From contig JARKIF010000003.1 of assembly GCA_029378245.1 (NCBI GenBank), forward strand, positions 496,001-560,000: DNA of 64,000 bases, read 5' to 3'. Shown in pieces: positions 1-11,441 of the stretch. This DNA is from Roridomyces roridus (Eukaryota > Basidiomycota > Agaricomycetes > Agaricales > Mycenaceae). The translations under genes were made by a program, and so were the position numbers. Position 1 is the first letter of the stretch. Every line of letters starts with the position of its first letter. The notes under the pieces are model-generated. The model made no database searches, was not told the origin of the DNA, and worked only from the letters and a program-made list of their open reading frames with translations.

Positions 1-1513
1 TCGAGCAGCCTTGCGTATGTATTTTCAACTGAACGTGAGTCAGTTTCCTGATAACAAGTCGACAATCAGGATAGATACTAGATAGATAGATAGACGGATA
101 AAATGCTCGCATTGCATTTCTGGATCCAATCCGCCACGACCCGACTATCAGAACAAGAAAGAGTCAGTCGGGAGTCACTGGCGTCCGATTTTAGGGTTAG
201 ATGAAATTACAGCCGAGCATGGGCACGGGGCTGCTCGGGTGCACCTGTGGAGAGCCAGAATGGGAAAAGGCTGGTGTGGCTAGAAATTGTGTGGGTGTGG
301 CGCCTCCTCCACGCATCGCACGCCGCCTGGATGTCGGTCCGTGCGCCCTTCCCTTCTAGAAGCTTTGCGCGGATGCATATGCTTTTTGATGGCCTTCATT
401 TGTGTGTGGGTTCCATGCATGCATGCTTTGCCCGGGCCCAGGAACAGTCGACAGGTCCAGTCCAGTCCGTTGCCGTTGATCCAGTCATCGTTCGTTCGTC
501 GAGGTTCCTTCCTTCCTTCCTTCCATCTAAATCGTGCCCGTCAAATTTGATCTACGCGAACGAAGGGAGGCTCGAGTAAGCGCAAACGCAAGCTCAACAC
601 GATCGGCAATTTCGAAGCGGTGGCTGGCGTTCCATTCCATTCCATTCACCCATCCGGAGTTGCATATTGCGAGTCCGAGAGCACGCACCAGATGCAGGAT
701 AGGATGGGATCGTCCCCGATAGGGCGAGCGGGTTGCCCAAATCTGCATTGCATTGCAGTCCGAGGGTGCGTTGATCAATGAAATGAAATCTTCTTTTTTT
801 TGAATAAGCCGAACGGGAACGGCCGTAGATGAGATGAGAGTCAAAGGCAAGGATTATTCCAGGGAGACGGGACGCGTTCGAGGGCGATGCGATTGTAATC
901 TCGGGCCTCGGTGAAATGTTGGGAGACGAGTCAGAGGTAGTCGAACCAGAAGCATGAGAAAAAAAGGTGGATGGATGGAGATTCGATTTCGAGAAACGCG
1001 CGCCAGAGAGGAGTTCGAGTGAGATTCAGACGGAGCGCCTCTCCTCTGGGCTAGCTATACCGAGAAGAGTTATAATTGAGCGAGAGTGAGGAATGAATGA
1101 ATGTGCTGGCAGCCGTTACACGCCGACGCAGCCGCAATGTTCCGAAGGCACGGACTATCTGCGGATGGTTGCAGTTTCTCCGCCGGTGTCCAATGTCCCT
1201 GTTGAAAGTTCATGATTCACGCATGCATGATTCTTCTTGAACGCCACTAGTTCGCCACGTTCCAGCGGTGACTCGATTTTCTGTGATCAAGGGTACAGGA
1301 GCAAGGAAATTACCGGGACAAATGACATTCTGTGGGAGGGCGTTTAGTAGGCTTTAGCGTCGGCCAGTACAGCTCCGATCCAGATTCCAGAAACTCCGCC
1401 GTCGGCATCTGATTCTCAGGCATCGGGAGACGCCCTCGGGTGCAGTTCCTTTCCACACCGTCCACGCAGTTCTCGGATTTGGGGCACTCGGACTCGGAGA
1501 CTCGGACTCGGAT
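1..1513. other. Gene-free 5' region
   Basis: I see no supportable gene here. Open frames are short and overlap on both strands with no family resemblance. Short simple repeats are present: a GATA-type run near 80-95 and a CTTC run near 505-525. The last few hundred bases probably hold the promoter of the TANGO2-like gene that follows. Confidence 0.5.
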
Positions 1514-2597
1514 ATGTGCGTTGGTTTCTGGACCCTCGAACATCCCGACTATGCCTTGTAGGTCCAATCTTTCTCTTATCATCAAGAAATTCACATTCGT
1601 AATAATCTCGTCTAGAATCTTGTGCGCGAACCGCGACGAGTTTCTGGCGCGCCCTACGCGTCCTGCTGCTTTCCATTCATTCGGATCGGAACACGACGAC
1701 GACGATCAGAATCGACGCGTACTATCCGGCCTAGACGTCTCTGCAGGCGGTACCTGGCTCGGCATCGCGCCCTCCACAGGCAGGATCGCGTTCCTGTACG
1801 TTCCACACCCAATAACTTCCAAGATAGTACTACCTACTCACTAGAAAATTAATGCTACCAGGACCAATATAACCGAAACCCCGCAATCCCTCCCATCCTC
1901 GCGTGGCGAACTAGCACCCCTATTCCTCCTCGCCCCCGAGTCTCCCGATATCGAAAAGCTGTACCCCTCCTCGGCGCAATACGCAGGCTTCAACCTCCTC
2001 CTCCTCTCTGCTTCTCCTTCTCCAGACGGTCGTGGACTGGAATTCCCCGCCCCAAACGTCCATCTCCTAACAAACAACGGCGCCCGCGGCCCTCTCACCT
2101 CTCGCCCACTCCACGCAAACGAACGGAGGGCAGGCGGGTTATCCAACGCAGCTGAATCAGCGGGTGGGCCGGCGTGGGCGAAAGTCTGTGCTGGGGTACC
2201 GTTGTTCTCGTCTGTGTTGGAGGAATTTTCTGCGACGGGTGAAAGAGGGGAGGAGAAGCTCACAGAGTCCTTGTTCGAGCTTTTACGCACCGAGGCACCC
2301 GGTCCACATACGCGTGCTACGCTCCGGACGACGATTTGCGTGCCACCCGTACGCGTTACCTCCAATCCCGATACCCCGGGACCGTGGTACGCCACGCGCA
2401 CGGCGACGGTCCTGCTCATCCGACGGGATGGGAGGGCCTTGTTCGTCGAGCGGGATGTGTGGCGTTTGAAGCCCAAGTCGAAGCCGAATTTACAGGGCGA
2501 GGAGGAGGAGGAGGATGAGACGGAACTGGCACCTCCTGGGGACGGTGAGCATCGGTTTCGGTTTGAGGTCGGTGAGGCGTGTACGAAGAAGATGTAG
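1514..2597 (+). CDS. TANGO2/NRDE family protein
   Basis: Three exons: 1514-1557, 1616-1795 and 1862-2597, joining to 319 codons. The start was chosen because it opens with MCVGFWTLEHPDYAL and then splices at 1557/1616 directly into ILCANRDEF, giving the family's N-terminal NRDE signature (Asn-Arg-Asp-Glu near residue 20). GGTWLGIAP follows, as in TANGO2 proteins. The C-terminal exon continues in frame to WRLKPK. Human TANGO2 is linked to Golgi organisation and to lipid or haem handling, but the molecular activity is unsettled, so only the family is claimed. The last stretch is acidic (a Glu/Asp run around 2500-2525). The gene faces the Zn2Cys6 gene tail to tail, with about 660 bases between. 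Confidence 0.88.
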
Positions 2598-3255
2598 ATG
2601 TAATGGTTAGACGCTACTTTGTACTATGTAGTAAGTAAGACCGGAGTGCGGATCGCTCTGTGAATAGATACTTGCTTACGATTTATCTCGTGTTATTATT
2701 CGCGTTCCACGCGCACGAAGAATGCAATGTTTCCATTTCCTCTGACTGAACTGACCGCGCCATATGGCTTCCCCGTACGCGACGCCACAGGTATTTGAAT
2801 TCGGATTCGGAATGATTCAAGTCACCGCACTTGGAAGTAAGTACCATACGCTCGCTTTCTCTTCTTTGTTCTCTTCCATTCCATTCCATTCTGCGTTTCA
2901 AACGGCATTCAGACTGACTAGTAGAGTGAAACTCCCATAGCATAGCATAGGAATTTTAGCAAGTAGGATATAGTACACTGTACGGATTGGAGTGGATGGA
3001 TGCGATAGTAGTAGTAAGTAGAAACTTGGTAGCCTGGAGGGTCCGTGCAGAGGAGAGCGAGAGCGAGAGAGAGCGGTATATAACTAAGATAGTAGCTGGA
3101 TATCATCATCATCATCAAGAAGAGTGAGGCGAGGCGGGGGGTCGTAAGATAGATACAACAAACAACAGCATGAGTACAGGGTACAAAGTGTCGGCGTCAA
3201 AGAAGATCAAAGAAAAGCAGAGAGAGAAAGGGAGGAGGAGAGGAGAGAGGAAAGA
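2598..3255. other. Convergent intergenic region
   Basis: This is the 3' flank shared by the TANGO2-like gene (+) and the Zn2Cys6 gene (-). No conserved open frame is seen. It contains purine-rich stretches near 3040-3080 and 3210-3255 and an ATC microsatellite near 3100-3115. Confidence 0.5.
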
Positions 3256-4679
3256 CTAGGAGATGACGTGCGATCCATACATCCCATGCTCGCTCCCGCC
3301 CAGCGGAAAGTACGCATTGTAGCCCCAGCCCCCGTCCCCACCTGGAGGACCCGGAGATTGTGGGTGGAACGCCGGCGAGCTGGTATTGCCATTGCCATTG
3401 TGATTATTATGATTCGCAGGATGCCCCGTGCTCGTCGTGCTCGAAGACGAATTGGACGGAGACGAGGCAGCAGCGTGGGCGGCGTGGATGGCTGGATGAG
3501 AATGGAAGGAGCCGGGAGAGCCGCCGTGGAAGGAGCCTGTCGACGCGGAGAGGGGCGTGAGGACTTCACTGTCTGTGGGCGTTCCCCCTGAGCTGAGGCT
3601 GTCGTATGCGGGTCCGCCGGGGTCGGTCGGGTCGGTCCCTCTGCGGCCAACACGGTAAATAAATTACGGGAGGCAAGTAGGAAGAAACTCACTGCATCAG
3701 ACTCGCGAGATCGACGATCCGACGATACAGCACGCAGTGGGTGCCAGAAGGATGAGAGGTATACGTGCGCGCAGCGCTCAACGTGCTCTGCAGAGCCTGC
3801 GTCAGCCCAATGTACGTGTGCGCCATCGCCGGGCTCGCACGGCACGAACAATATCCCCTCGAGTCGCGTTCTGCCCCTCCCCCTCCGCTGCTCCCCGCGC
3901 TGGGCGAATAGTGGCTGTGCGCGTATGGAGGCGCGCCGTCGTCGCTTCCCGAGCCAGACAACGCGTAGTCGTAGCCTGCACCGCCTGCAGAGTAACGCTG
4001 CTCTCCATGAGGCCCAGGTGACGAGGAGAAACGGTAGAGACCCGGGTGAGGGCCCGCGGTGAGTGGCTCCGTCTTGATAGGTGGGAGGAGGGCAGGAGGG
4101 TGAGAGTGGTGGTGGGAGAGGGAGTCGGGGGACGCGCCGTTGCGACGTTTGGCGACAGGGAGAGAGGAGACTGGGGCGCATTTTGTCGCGCGGGAATGCC
4201 ATTTTTCGTTGGGGTCGCCGTCGCGGAAGTTGGTGTCGGCCCAACGTGGATGGGGTTTACCGCGCAGCTCACGGACGAGGCTCTCGAGCTCGGCGATTCT
4301 GTTGCGCAGACGCGTGTTTTCGTCGACGGTGGGATCGTCACGGAGTGCAGGGTCGTCGATTTCGTAGACACATAGGCCCGTCTGGATTGTTGATTGAGGA
4401 CAGGCAAAATTAGACACGATGAGACACCCACCAGACCGAGTTGTATGCAACGCTGGCAGGGACGCTTCCTGTCGCACTTGCGCTTCGAGGTGTGGCAATT
4501 GAGGCAGCTTTGAGTCGTTCTGTTCCGTCTCCGTTTCCTACACGGACCCACATTAATTTTCTTCAAAAGCACGAAAGAGTCGACGACGCGCACCGGTGGT
4601 CAGTGTCGATGGTGTTGAATTCGAGGTCCATGATCTCGCCCTTGAGGGTGGGGAAGGCAGCGGCGGGGTCAGCGTGCAT
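3256..4679 (-). CDS. Zn2Cys6 fungal transcription factor
   Basis: Four exons in transcript order: 4679-4594, 4537-4432, 4381-3693 and 3640-3256, total 421 codons plus stop. Residues about 40-68 form the binuclear zinc cluster CLNCHTSKRKC...CQRC. The sixth Cys lies in TGLC and appears only after splicing exon 2 to exon 3, which supports that junction. A basic KRRRNR stretch precedes the cluster. A leucine-rich coiled segment (RLRNRIAELESLVREL) follows and probably dimerises the protein. The long Ser/Pro/Gly/Asn-rich tail, ending in exon 4, looks like a disordered activation region. The final exon was placed by phase: only one frame continues Gly-Asn-rich to a stop at 3256. The protein should bind CGG-type half sites in the nucleus; target genes cannot be read from this window. 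The start is shared with a divergent promoter facing the phosphatidylserine synthase. Confidence 0.87.
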
Positions 4680-5506
4680 GGAGTCGGAGTGACAGAGACG
4701 CGGTGGCTTAAATGTGTGTGTGTGAGATGGGAATCTGTGAATCTCGATTAGAGGGCCTCGGAGGGAAGCAAGGAAGGTCCATCTCCTTCTGGGGACAGGC
4801 CTGGGAGGATTACTATATTCCCAGTTGGGAGTCGCTTTACTTGGACATGATGCGAGGATCCGACTCGGTCTAAGCTTTCCAGAATTAATATACACAACCA
4901 GTCCATCTGATTTCTGCCCACTTTCATTTCCGTCACACTTTCAGCCACAATTCCGGGGCGGGCACTGGCTGGCATCCCCCACGGTTGTTGGCCATCGCCC
5001 AGATGCAGCCTCGAGAGTCAGAGAGTTGTGTCCAAACACGCGTAGATCAGCATCCGTCATGGCCGGGGTTAGAAGTACCAGCGCCTCGGGTGGGAATCGT
5101 GTCAATTATGCCCGTGCTCCAGCTTTTGATTTCATTTTACATCGAGACGGGAACAAGGGCAATTGCCAGGGAATGCCGGGAGAACAACAGGCCCAGTGCT
5201 GCCGTATGCCGTACCGTACCCTCTTCATGCTCCTTCTCGCGGTCCGGCCACACTAGTCAGTCCAAGGGACGACTGCAGAGGCGGATCTCCTGAAGCCCTT
5301 GCGTAATGAAGATTCAGAAGGGAACCGATTTCGTCCAGTAAGCTCGGGGAAGTCGCCACTCGCCGACGCCGCACAGGAGCAAGAGAGAGTCAGGGAGAGA
5401 GTCAACGGCGATCTGGCAAGTAAGCTCGACGCGAAGAACGACCGGCAGTACTTGTTTGTTCAGGAGAGAGTAGCCAAACTCCGCCCGGATCGGAACAAAA
5501 GGAACA
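4680..5506. promoter_or_regulatory. Divergent promoter region
   Basis: An 827-base stretch between the starts of the Zn2Cys6 gene (-) and the phosphatidylserine synthase gene (+). I see no convincing gene in it and infer that it carries both promoters. No specific operator can be assigned by eye. Confidence 0.5.
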
Positions 5507-6972
5507 ATGGTCGACGACGAGGAGCTCTCGCCGACATCTCCAGGCGAAGACTCTGACACGCTTCTCGCTGACGTCGAGCCCGAACCTGCCCCCGGCATCG
5601 ACGGAACGCCTGTCCGGTGGTATGACGCCAACCGCGCCGAGCCCTATACACGCACTACACCGTTCCAGGAGCGCCATGACCCCGCCGTCGAGTTTCTCTA
5701 CAAACCCGTTACTCTCACCACCCTGGGCGTGCTGCTGGTCCTGCTCGCCTACCTCGCCATGACGCAAGACGTGCTGGCCGAGGGAGCAGACAAACGTCGC
5801 ATGGGCGTATATGCAGCCATTGCCGCCTTTCTCGCCTTTGCCATGATCCAATTCCGCGACGGCCCCTTTATCCGACCACACCCCGCCGTCTGGCGCGTCG
5901 TCCTCGGCGTGAACCTCCTCTACGAGCTCGTCCTCGTCTTTTTCCTATTCCAGGAACTCGAAACCGCACGCGGCTACATGGTCCTCCTCGACCCCACTTT
6001 GGGCGTCCCGTTACCCGAAAAAGGGTATGCAGACGACTGCAGGTTGACACCCACCGTTCTCTGGGAGGCCCTCGACATTTTCTGCATTGCCCATGCGTTG
6101 GGGTGGTACGGCAAAGCCCTCATCCTACGCGATTACTGGTTTTGCTGGATCCTCAGCATCATGTTCGAGCTCGCGGAATACAGCCTGCAGCACCAGCTCC
6201 CCAACTTTAACGAGTGCTGGTGGGACCATTGGGTCCTCGATGTGCTGCTGTGCAATTGGCTTGGGACGTACCTCGGGATGAAGACGTGTCAGTACCTCGA
6301 GGTCAAGCCGTACGCTTGGCGCGGGACCCTGGTGCCCACCTCCTCGTCATCTTCATCCGTCATCCCCGACCCCAAGAAACCAAGACGCACGGCCCGCCTA
6401 CGCTCCAAAGCCGCACGTGCGTTACGCCGACTCGGTCCTCACGACTTTACGCGCTTCACCTGGGGTACCGCCTCCTCCTTCTCGCACTACCTCAGCGTCG
6501 TCCTCCTCCTCGCAGTCTTCCTCGCCGCGGAGCTCAGTCCGTTTTATCTCAAGGTGCATAAATCCTTTTCTCTCCTTTTTCATATGGAAGCTAACGACCA
6601 CCGCAGAGTCTCCTCTGGCTCGAACCCGCCCACCCCATCGTCGTCCTCCGCCTCGCAGGCGTATTCCTCTGCGCCCTCCCCGCCGTGCGCGAGTTGTTCC
6701 AATACGTCAACGACCCACGCCGGGCTGTGCGCATGGGGCAGCATGTCTGGCTGCTACTTGCTACGGTGATTACCGAGATACTCCTTATCTTCAAGTGGAG
6801 TTCCTCCTCTGAGGGTGGGGGATGGATGAGCATGTACCCCGAGCCCTTTCCTCGAGCTGTCAAGTGGGGTTGGGGCGTGGGGTGTGTGGGGCTTGTGGTT
6901 TATCCGATTGTCAAGTTTGGGATGCCAGAGTTGAGGAGGTGGGCGGGGAGGAGGGATAGGAAGGTTAGGTGA
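5507..6972 (+). CDS. Phosphatidylserine synthase, base-exchange (PTDSS1/2) type
   Basis: Two exons, 5507-6553 and 6607-6972, 470 codons, close to the usual 470-490 residues of animal PTDSS proteins. The acidic N-terminus (residues 1-30) is followed by several hydrophobic membrane segments. Family hallmarks are visible: FRDGPFIRPHPAVWRVV, then ALDIFCIAHALGWYGKAL, then LPNFNECWWDHWVLDVLLCN. These belong to the enzymes that swap the phosphatidylcholine or phosphatidylethanolamine head group for serine in the endoplasmic reticulum. The conserved C-terminal part (GQHVWLLL...ITEILLIFKW) lies in exon 2. Fungal phosphatidylserine is classically made by the unrelated CDP-diacylglycerol-dependent Cho1. 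The substrate is inferred from family, not shown here. Confidence 0.92.
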
Positions 6973-7140
6973 GACTGGGAGGAGGAGGGGGAGCAAGAGC
7001 AAGACATTTCTGTACAGCACATACATACACGAACGACGACTAACGACTAGCGATCTAGAAAGTATCTTACGAGCTCTGATAATTTATTTATTATGCTGCT
7101 GCTGCTATCATTCGTCTGGCGCGTCTCCCCCTCCTGAAAA
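6973..7140. other. 3' flank of phosphatidylserine synthase
   Basis: AT-rich stretch with AATTTATTTATTATG near 7080-7095, probably the transcript end region. No gene seen. Confidence 0.35.
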
Positions 7141-8200
7141 CCTGCCAAGGCAAGCACCAACAGACCGAGTATTCCGTGGTTTTTGGTTGCCAGGTGGAGT
7201 GGTGCCTTCGAATTCTGTGGCTCACAACCAAAATTCAGGGCGTCAAACGGTTAACGCGCGCGATAAATAAGGCAAGAACCTCGATTTAGACAATGCGTAC
7301 CATACCATACCGACTGCTCAAGGGATGATGCTCCCCCGATACTGGAGCGCGCACAGGCCCCGCACGCCGGCGCCAGTTTTCTCCCGCTCGTTTGGAGCGT
7401 TGCGACCTAGGCAAGGACGGCCGAGTATTCCGTGGTTTTCTCGTTGCCAACGTCCTTTTGCTTCTGAATCTGTGCCTGGCAAAGCACGAACCTCGATTTA
7501 ATCAATGCATACCGACCGCTCGAGTCATGATACTCCTCCGATATATAACGTTCAATGGTCAGAGCGCGCACAGGCTCCGCACGGCACGGAGCCATCTTTC
7601 TGTTGCTTCTCCCGCTCCTATGGCGCGTCCGGAATGCGAAAGTTGCGAGTCGCGACCAGACCACCGAATATTCCGTGGTTTTCTGGTTGCCAAGTGGTCC
7701 GAATTCTGAAAATTCAGGGCGTCTAATGGCTAACGCGATAAATAAGGCAAGAACCTCGATTTAGTCAACGCGTACCGACCGCTCGAGTCATGATACTCCT
7801 CCGATAAATAACTATGGAGCCTGGAGCGCGCACAGGCTCCGCACGGCGCGGGCCATCTTTCTGCTGCCAGTTTTCACCCGCTCGTTTGGTGCGTTGCAAC
7901 CTACCTAGGCAAGGACCAGACCGAGTATTGCGTGGTTTTTTTTCTTCTCGTTGCCAACGTTCTTTTGCTTCTGAATCTGTGCCTTGAAAACCAAAATTCA
8001 GGACTGTCAGTCCTCAGCCTCTAACCCGATAAATAAGGCAAGAACCTCGATTCGGTCAATACATACCGACTGCTCAAGGATGATATGATACTCCTCCGAT
8101 AAATAACGGTCCATGGGTGGGTCTAGACCTGTTCTGCTCTTCAAGTTCAGAGCGCGCACAGGCTCCGCACGGCCATCTCCGGCGGTTGTTAGCATTGTAT
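7141..8200. repeat. Degenerate tandem-repeat array, about four units
   Basis: Several sequence blocks recur in the same order: an ACCGAGTATTCCGTGGTTTT block, a GATAAATAAGGCAAG block, GAACCTCGATT, TACCGACYGCTC, a TGATACTCCTCCGATAAATAAC block and GCGCACAGGCTCCGCACGG. The GAACCTCGATT anchor starts at about 7276, 7488, 7751 and 8042, so the units are roughly 210-290 bases and diverged, with insertions and deletions. Open frames across it are not shared between units, so it is read as non-coding repeat DNA. It could be the remains of a short interspersed element or a decayed satellite. Confidence 0.75.
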
Positions 8201-9154
8201 TACCCCATGGACGCGCCGAGGAAAGGGTGCACCGCATCGCTGGTACTTATTCACTAAATAAGTCCGCTTCCCCCGCTCGACAGTGTGTCAGTGACCGGGA
8301 CGCTTGAGTCTTCCAACACGATCGGGCATCGGCGCCCGCCCTACGCCCGGCGCGGCATATCTATACGCGGCAAGATTGCGGGGCTGCGATTTAGCGGACT
8401 TGGACACGCGAGGGTATAATTAAATTGGCCTTCGGTGTCACGAGGTGCCCACCGCCGTGGGATTAGTCGCGGGATGTGCGCGCCGTTGACTCCGTCCGGG
8501 GCGTTAATAAATGAGCGTGATGGACGTGGGCGTTTCCTCGACGTAAAGGCGCCGGCAGACTTGGAATTTGATGGTGGCTCGCCGGTCCTGGTCGTCTTGA
8601 CTCTGGATTATTATTATGATTGTCCTTCGAATTCTTTGCACCGGGTAGATCATCTCTCACTTGCTGCCAGGCTGTCCAAGCGCGCCTTGGGTCAGGAACA
8701 ATTACGGTCACGCCCAAGCCAAGACCTCGCCGCGGACGCGTGGACTCCCACAGACGCGCCACTTACCGAAGAAGCCTATGCGCCTTTGTTGGCTATTGGC
8801 TGGCGGGGTCCTCACGCGGACAGGCGTGCATGTGCGCCGCGCCTGCGTAGAGCTCCGCCCTGGGTACGGCACACAATTATGAATGTGACAGCTTGCCTTG
8901 AACCCCTCAATTAGTGGGAAGAGTCGGCTGCTATGCAAAACACCAAACATATGAATCTTCTCTCCGTGCATTCTTGATGATATTTGCGGCGCTGCGGACG
9001 GGTGTTTCAAGTATGTCTTCCTTCTTCTTTCCGAGTTATTCTGCCGGCAGCAGAGTCGAGATCACTGTGGAAAACAAGACACGAAATTGCATTTGTTTGT
9101 GAACGCGCAACTCCATGCCATCCTGAAAATAAATGCAGGTACGCAATCTGGGGG
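8201..9154. other. Gene-free stretch between repeat array and SET gene
   Basis: No supportable gene. An open frame of 159 codons at 8435-8914 has no recognisable domain, no typical splice structure and overlaps other frames of similar length. Confidence 0.4.
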
Positions 9155-11014
9155 TCATGCATGCAAGATGCCCTCCCACGCCGCCATACAACTGTCCAAG
9201 AGTGATTTTTCCGTCATGGCGAGAGATATAGCCATTCTAGTCGACCGCGAGGAAGGATCATCATCATCATCTGCAAGTCGCTGAGAGAAAAAGCCGGGGA
9301 ATAAACATTCAGACGATTGGATGCCACAAAATTGCACATACATCGAGCATCTCACCAAACTCTTCCGTGGTCGTTTCCACGCCGAGTCGGCCGATCCGCA
9401 CAAGGCGTGCGCGACACAGTGCCACCAAAAGATGCGCCAGCTCTGGAATGACTCCATATGGAGATGGAGAAGAGGTTTGTTGGTGGTGGTGCTGGGGACC
9501 TGGCACCGGTGGATGGTCGTCAGGCAATGGTGGCTGAGCGTCGACGTCGACGCCCGAGGGGGCATGTAGCTCTAACTCTAATTGGCAGTTCATTGCCTCG
9601 TCGATGGATTCAGTCGGAGAGTTCCTGAGTAGAAGCACGAAATACAGCCAAAGGCCGTGCGAGACGCTGGCATCCCCGTTGAGACAGAACTCGTGGGTAC
9701 GGTCAATATGCACGAGCTCCGACTGGGAGAGTGCGGTGTCGTCCCAAGACTGCGGAATAAGCCCGCTGACGAGCTCGCGGAACGATTCGAGGCCGCCCAG
9801 AGTTTTCCAGTTCCGCTCTGGTAGGTAATCCTCCGAAAACTCCGCCAGTTGGTCAAAGGTCCAGACCAAACGATCGTTGTCGTTGACATCGAGGATGAAT
9901 CCGTACTGGACGAGAAGCTCTGCGTTACTGAGCGTTTCACCGTACGTATTGAAAATCTCCGAATTTTTCGGGATAGGGCGAATGCAGACCATTTCGTAGT
10001 AGTCGTCGGCGGCGACAGGAGAAGGCCTTTCTTGAGCTTCATTGTCGTCGTGAGTGCATTGTTGCAAGGAGCCACATTCCGGACAGACATCAAAGTCACT
10101 CTGAGCGGGGCGTTCAGGTACACATGCTTGAAGACGATACGATCCTACCTCTAAATGAACATGATTATCCTGAGCATGATTGAAACTGAAAGTACGGTTA
10201 GCACGGTGAAATTTATCGACAGAAATGAATCTAGTACGCGTCAGCGATGGGAACCATTGCCAATCCATGATACGAATCCACGAGGAAGGACCGGGACGAC
10301 ACGAGAGCGTATGAGTAGTAAAAATCCCGCAGAGACGGGATGGTTTGCGGACACGTTTCCGAGTAGACCGGGATAGCTACTTGGCGGTAGTAGGTATCAA
10401 TCTCGTTCTGTTGGGCGGGCATTAACCTCCGTGAATAAGCGGGAAGTTGTATTCACAAATAGACTAGTTCGGTTTTCCGCAGACTCGAAAAGGATCTTCC
10501 AAGCCTCAGTTCCATTAAGGCATTCCGCAGGACCTCCGTGGATAGCGTGCGCGCCACCAACCCAGAAGAGGGGCATTCCAGGAATTTCCCGCGGCAGAGA
10601 TTGCAGATACGGGAACCATGAAGATGCCACGCCACAGACACTGGAGAATGAATCAATTTGCGTTTTGTTTTTGTACCGAGATAGCATGATTCGACTGACA
10701 GCTCGACGGAAACGGCAAGAGCGAGAGATAGCTGGGCGCCACGGCCGTACGGATTAGGGGGGATGAGTTCAGATATAGGACTCGATTTCACAGAGAGCAC
10801 CGATTGCCGCGGAATGCGTACAACTGCAGACGCTAAGCATCGCTCTGTGGGTGAAAAGATTCGACTCACGGATGCTGTCCACAGGAATCGCAGAGTTCCG
10901 AGAGATAACCGACACCCCAGACGGCCCGACATCTACTCGAATCCTTGGATCGAGCCAGAATCCACGTTCAGAGCACCAGGAAAGCAGCCTTGCCACTTCA
11001 TTATTGTCTGTCAT
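9155..11014 (-). CDS. SET-domain protein lysine methyltransferase (Rubisco-LSMT/SETD6/RKM-like)
   Basis: Seven exons in transcript order: 11014-10870, 10823-10700, 10640-10457, 10407-10238, 10185-10149, 10100-9342 and 9280-9155, total 514 codons. All phases agree. The N-terminal half carries an LVRIPRQSVLS strand and a YLQSLP segment, as in the split-SET ribosomal or cytosolic lysine methyltransferases. The SET core follows, with ADAFNHAQDNHVHLE (the Asn-His motif) and then TYGETLSNAELLVQYGF (the cofactor and catalytic-tyrosine region). The C-terminal part matches the position of the Rubisco-LSMT substrate-binding domain. The intron at 10101-10148 is 48 bases and in frame, so a retained-intron form would also stay open. 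Substrate unknown; such enzymes usually methylate ribosomal or elongation-factor lysines. Divergent from KIN17. Confidence 0.87.
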
Positions 11015-11441
11015 GACTTGGACATCAACTTGATGAAGGTTGAGAGAGAGGAAGCAGTTTGTTTTGATTCAACAAATACGGCTTGATTGCACCTCCACAT
11101 TTCATGGAGACGAGTCCTCGGAGCTCGGAGAGGTCCCCGATTTTTCATCTGTTGAAGCAATTTTCAAGTCCAGGTTTCACCAGACCCACCGACGGGTCCT
11201 ACCCGATTTTCTTGCGATTGTCTGTTTCAAGGCCTCCTATCACCGAAATGTCTTGATTTTATTGCCACGAGATGGGCAGCAGCTTGCATGGTTCGTATGA
11301 TTAATTTCAAGTCCGTGGAGTGGGTAGTTGTCTCGAAATTTACTGCGTCGGCGCAAGGGCGGCGCTGACGTGGGACGTCGGGGCACAGCCTCGCGCAGCC
11401 TTACCTCATCCGGCTTCCCTTTCACCACAACATCCACCAAG
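11015..11441. promoter_or_regulatory. Divergent promoter of SET gene and KIN17 gene
   Basis: A 427-base region between two starts that face away from each other. No conserved open frame. A pyrimidine-rich stretch (about 11405-11430) lies just before the KIN17 start. Confidence 0.5.

Noticed and set aside
3207..4244. 345-codon minus-strand frame over the Zn2Cys6 gene
   Set aside because: It is an off-frame reading; the spliced model alone restores the sixth zinc-cluster cysteine and a clean C-terminal exon.
8435..8914. 159-codon open frame
   Set aside because: No domain, high GC with overlapping frames of similar length, no splice chain.
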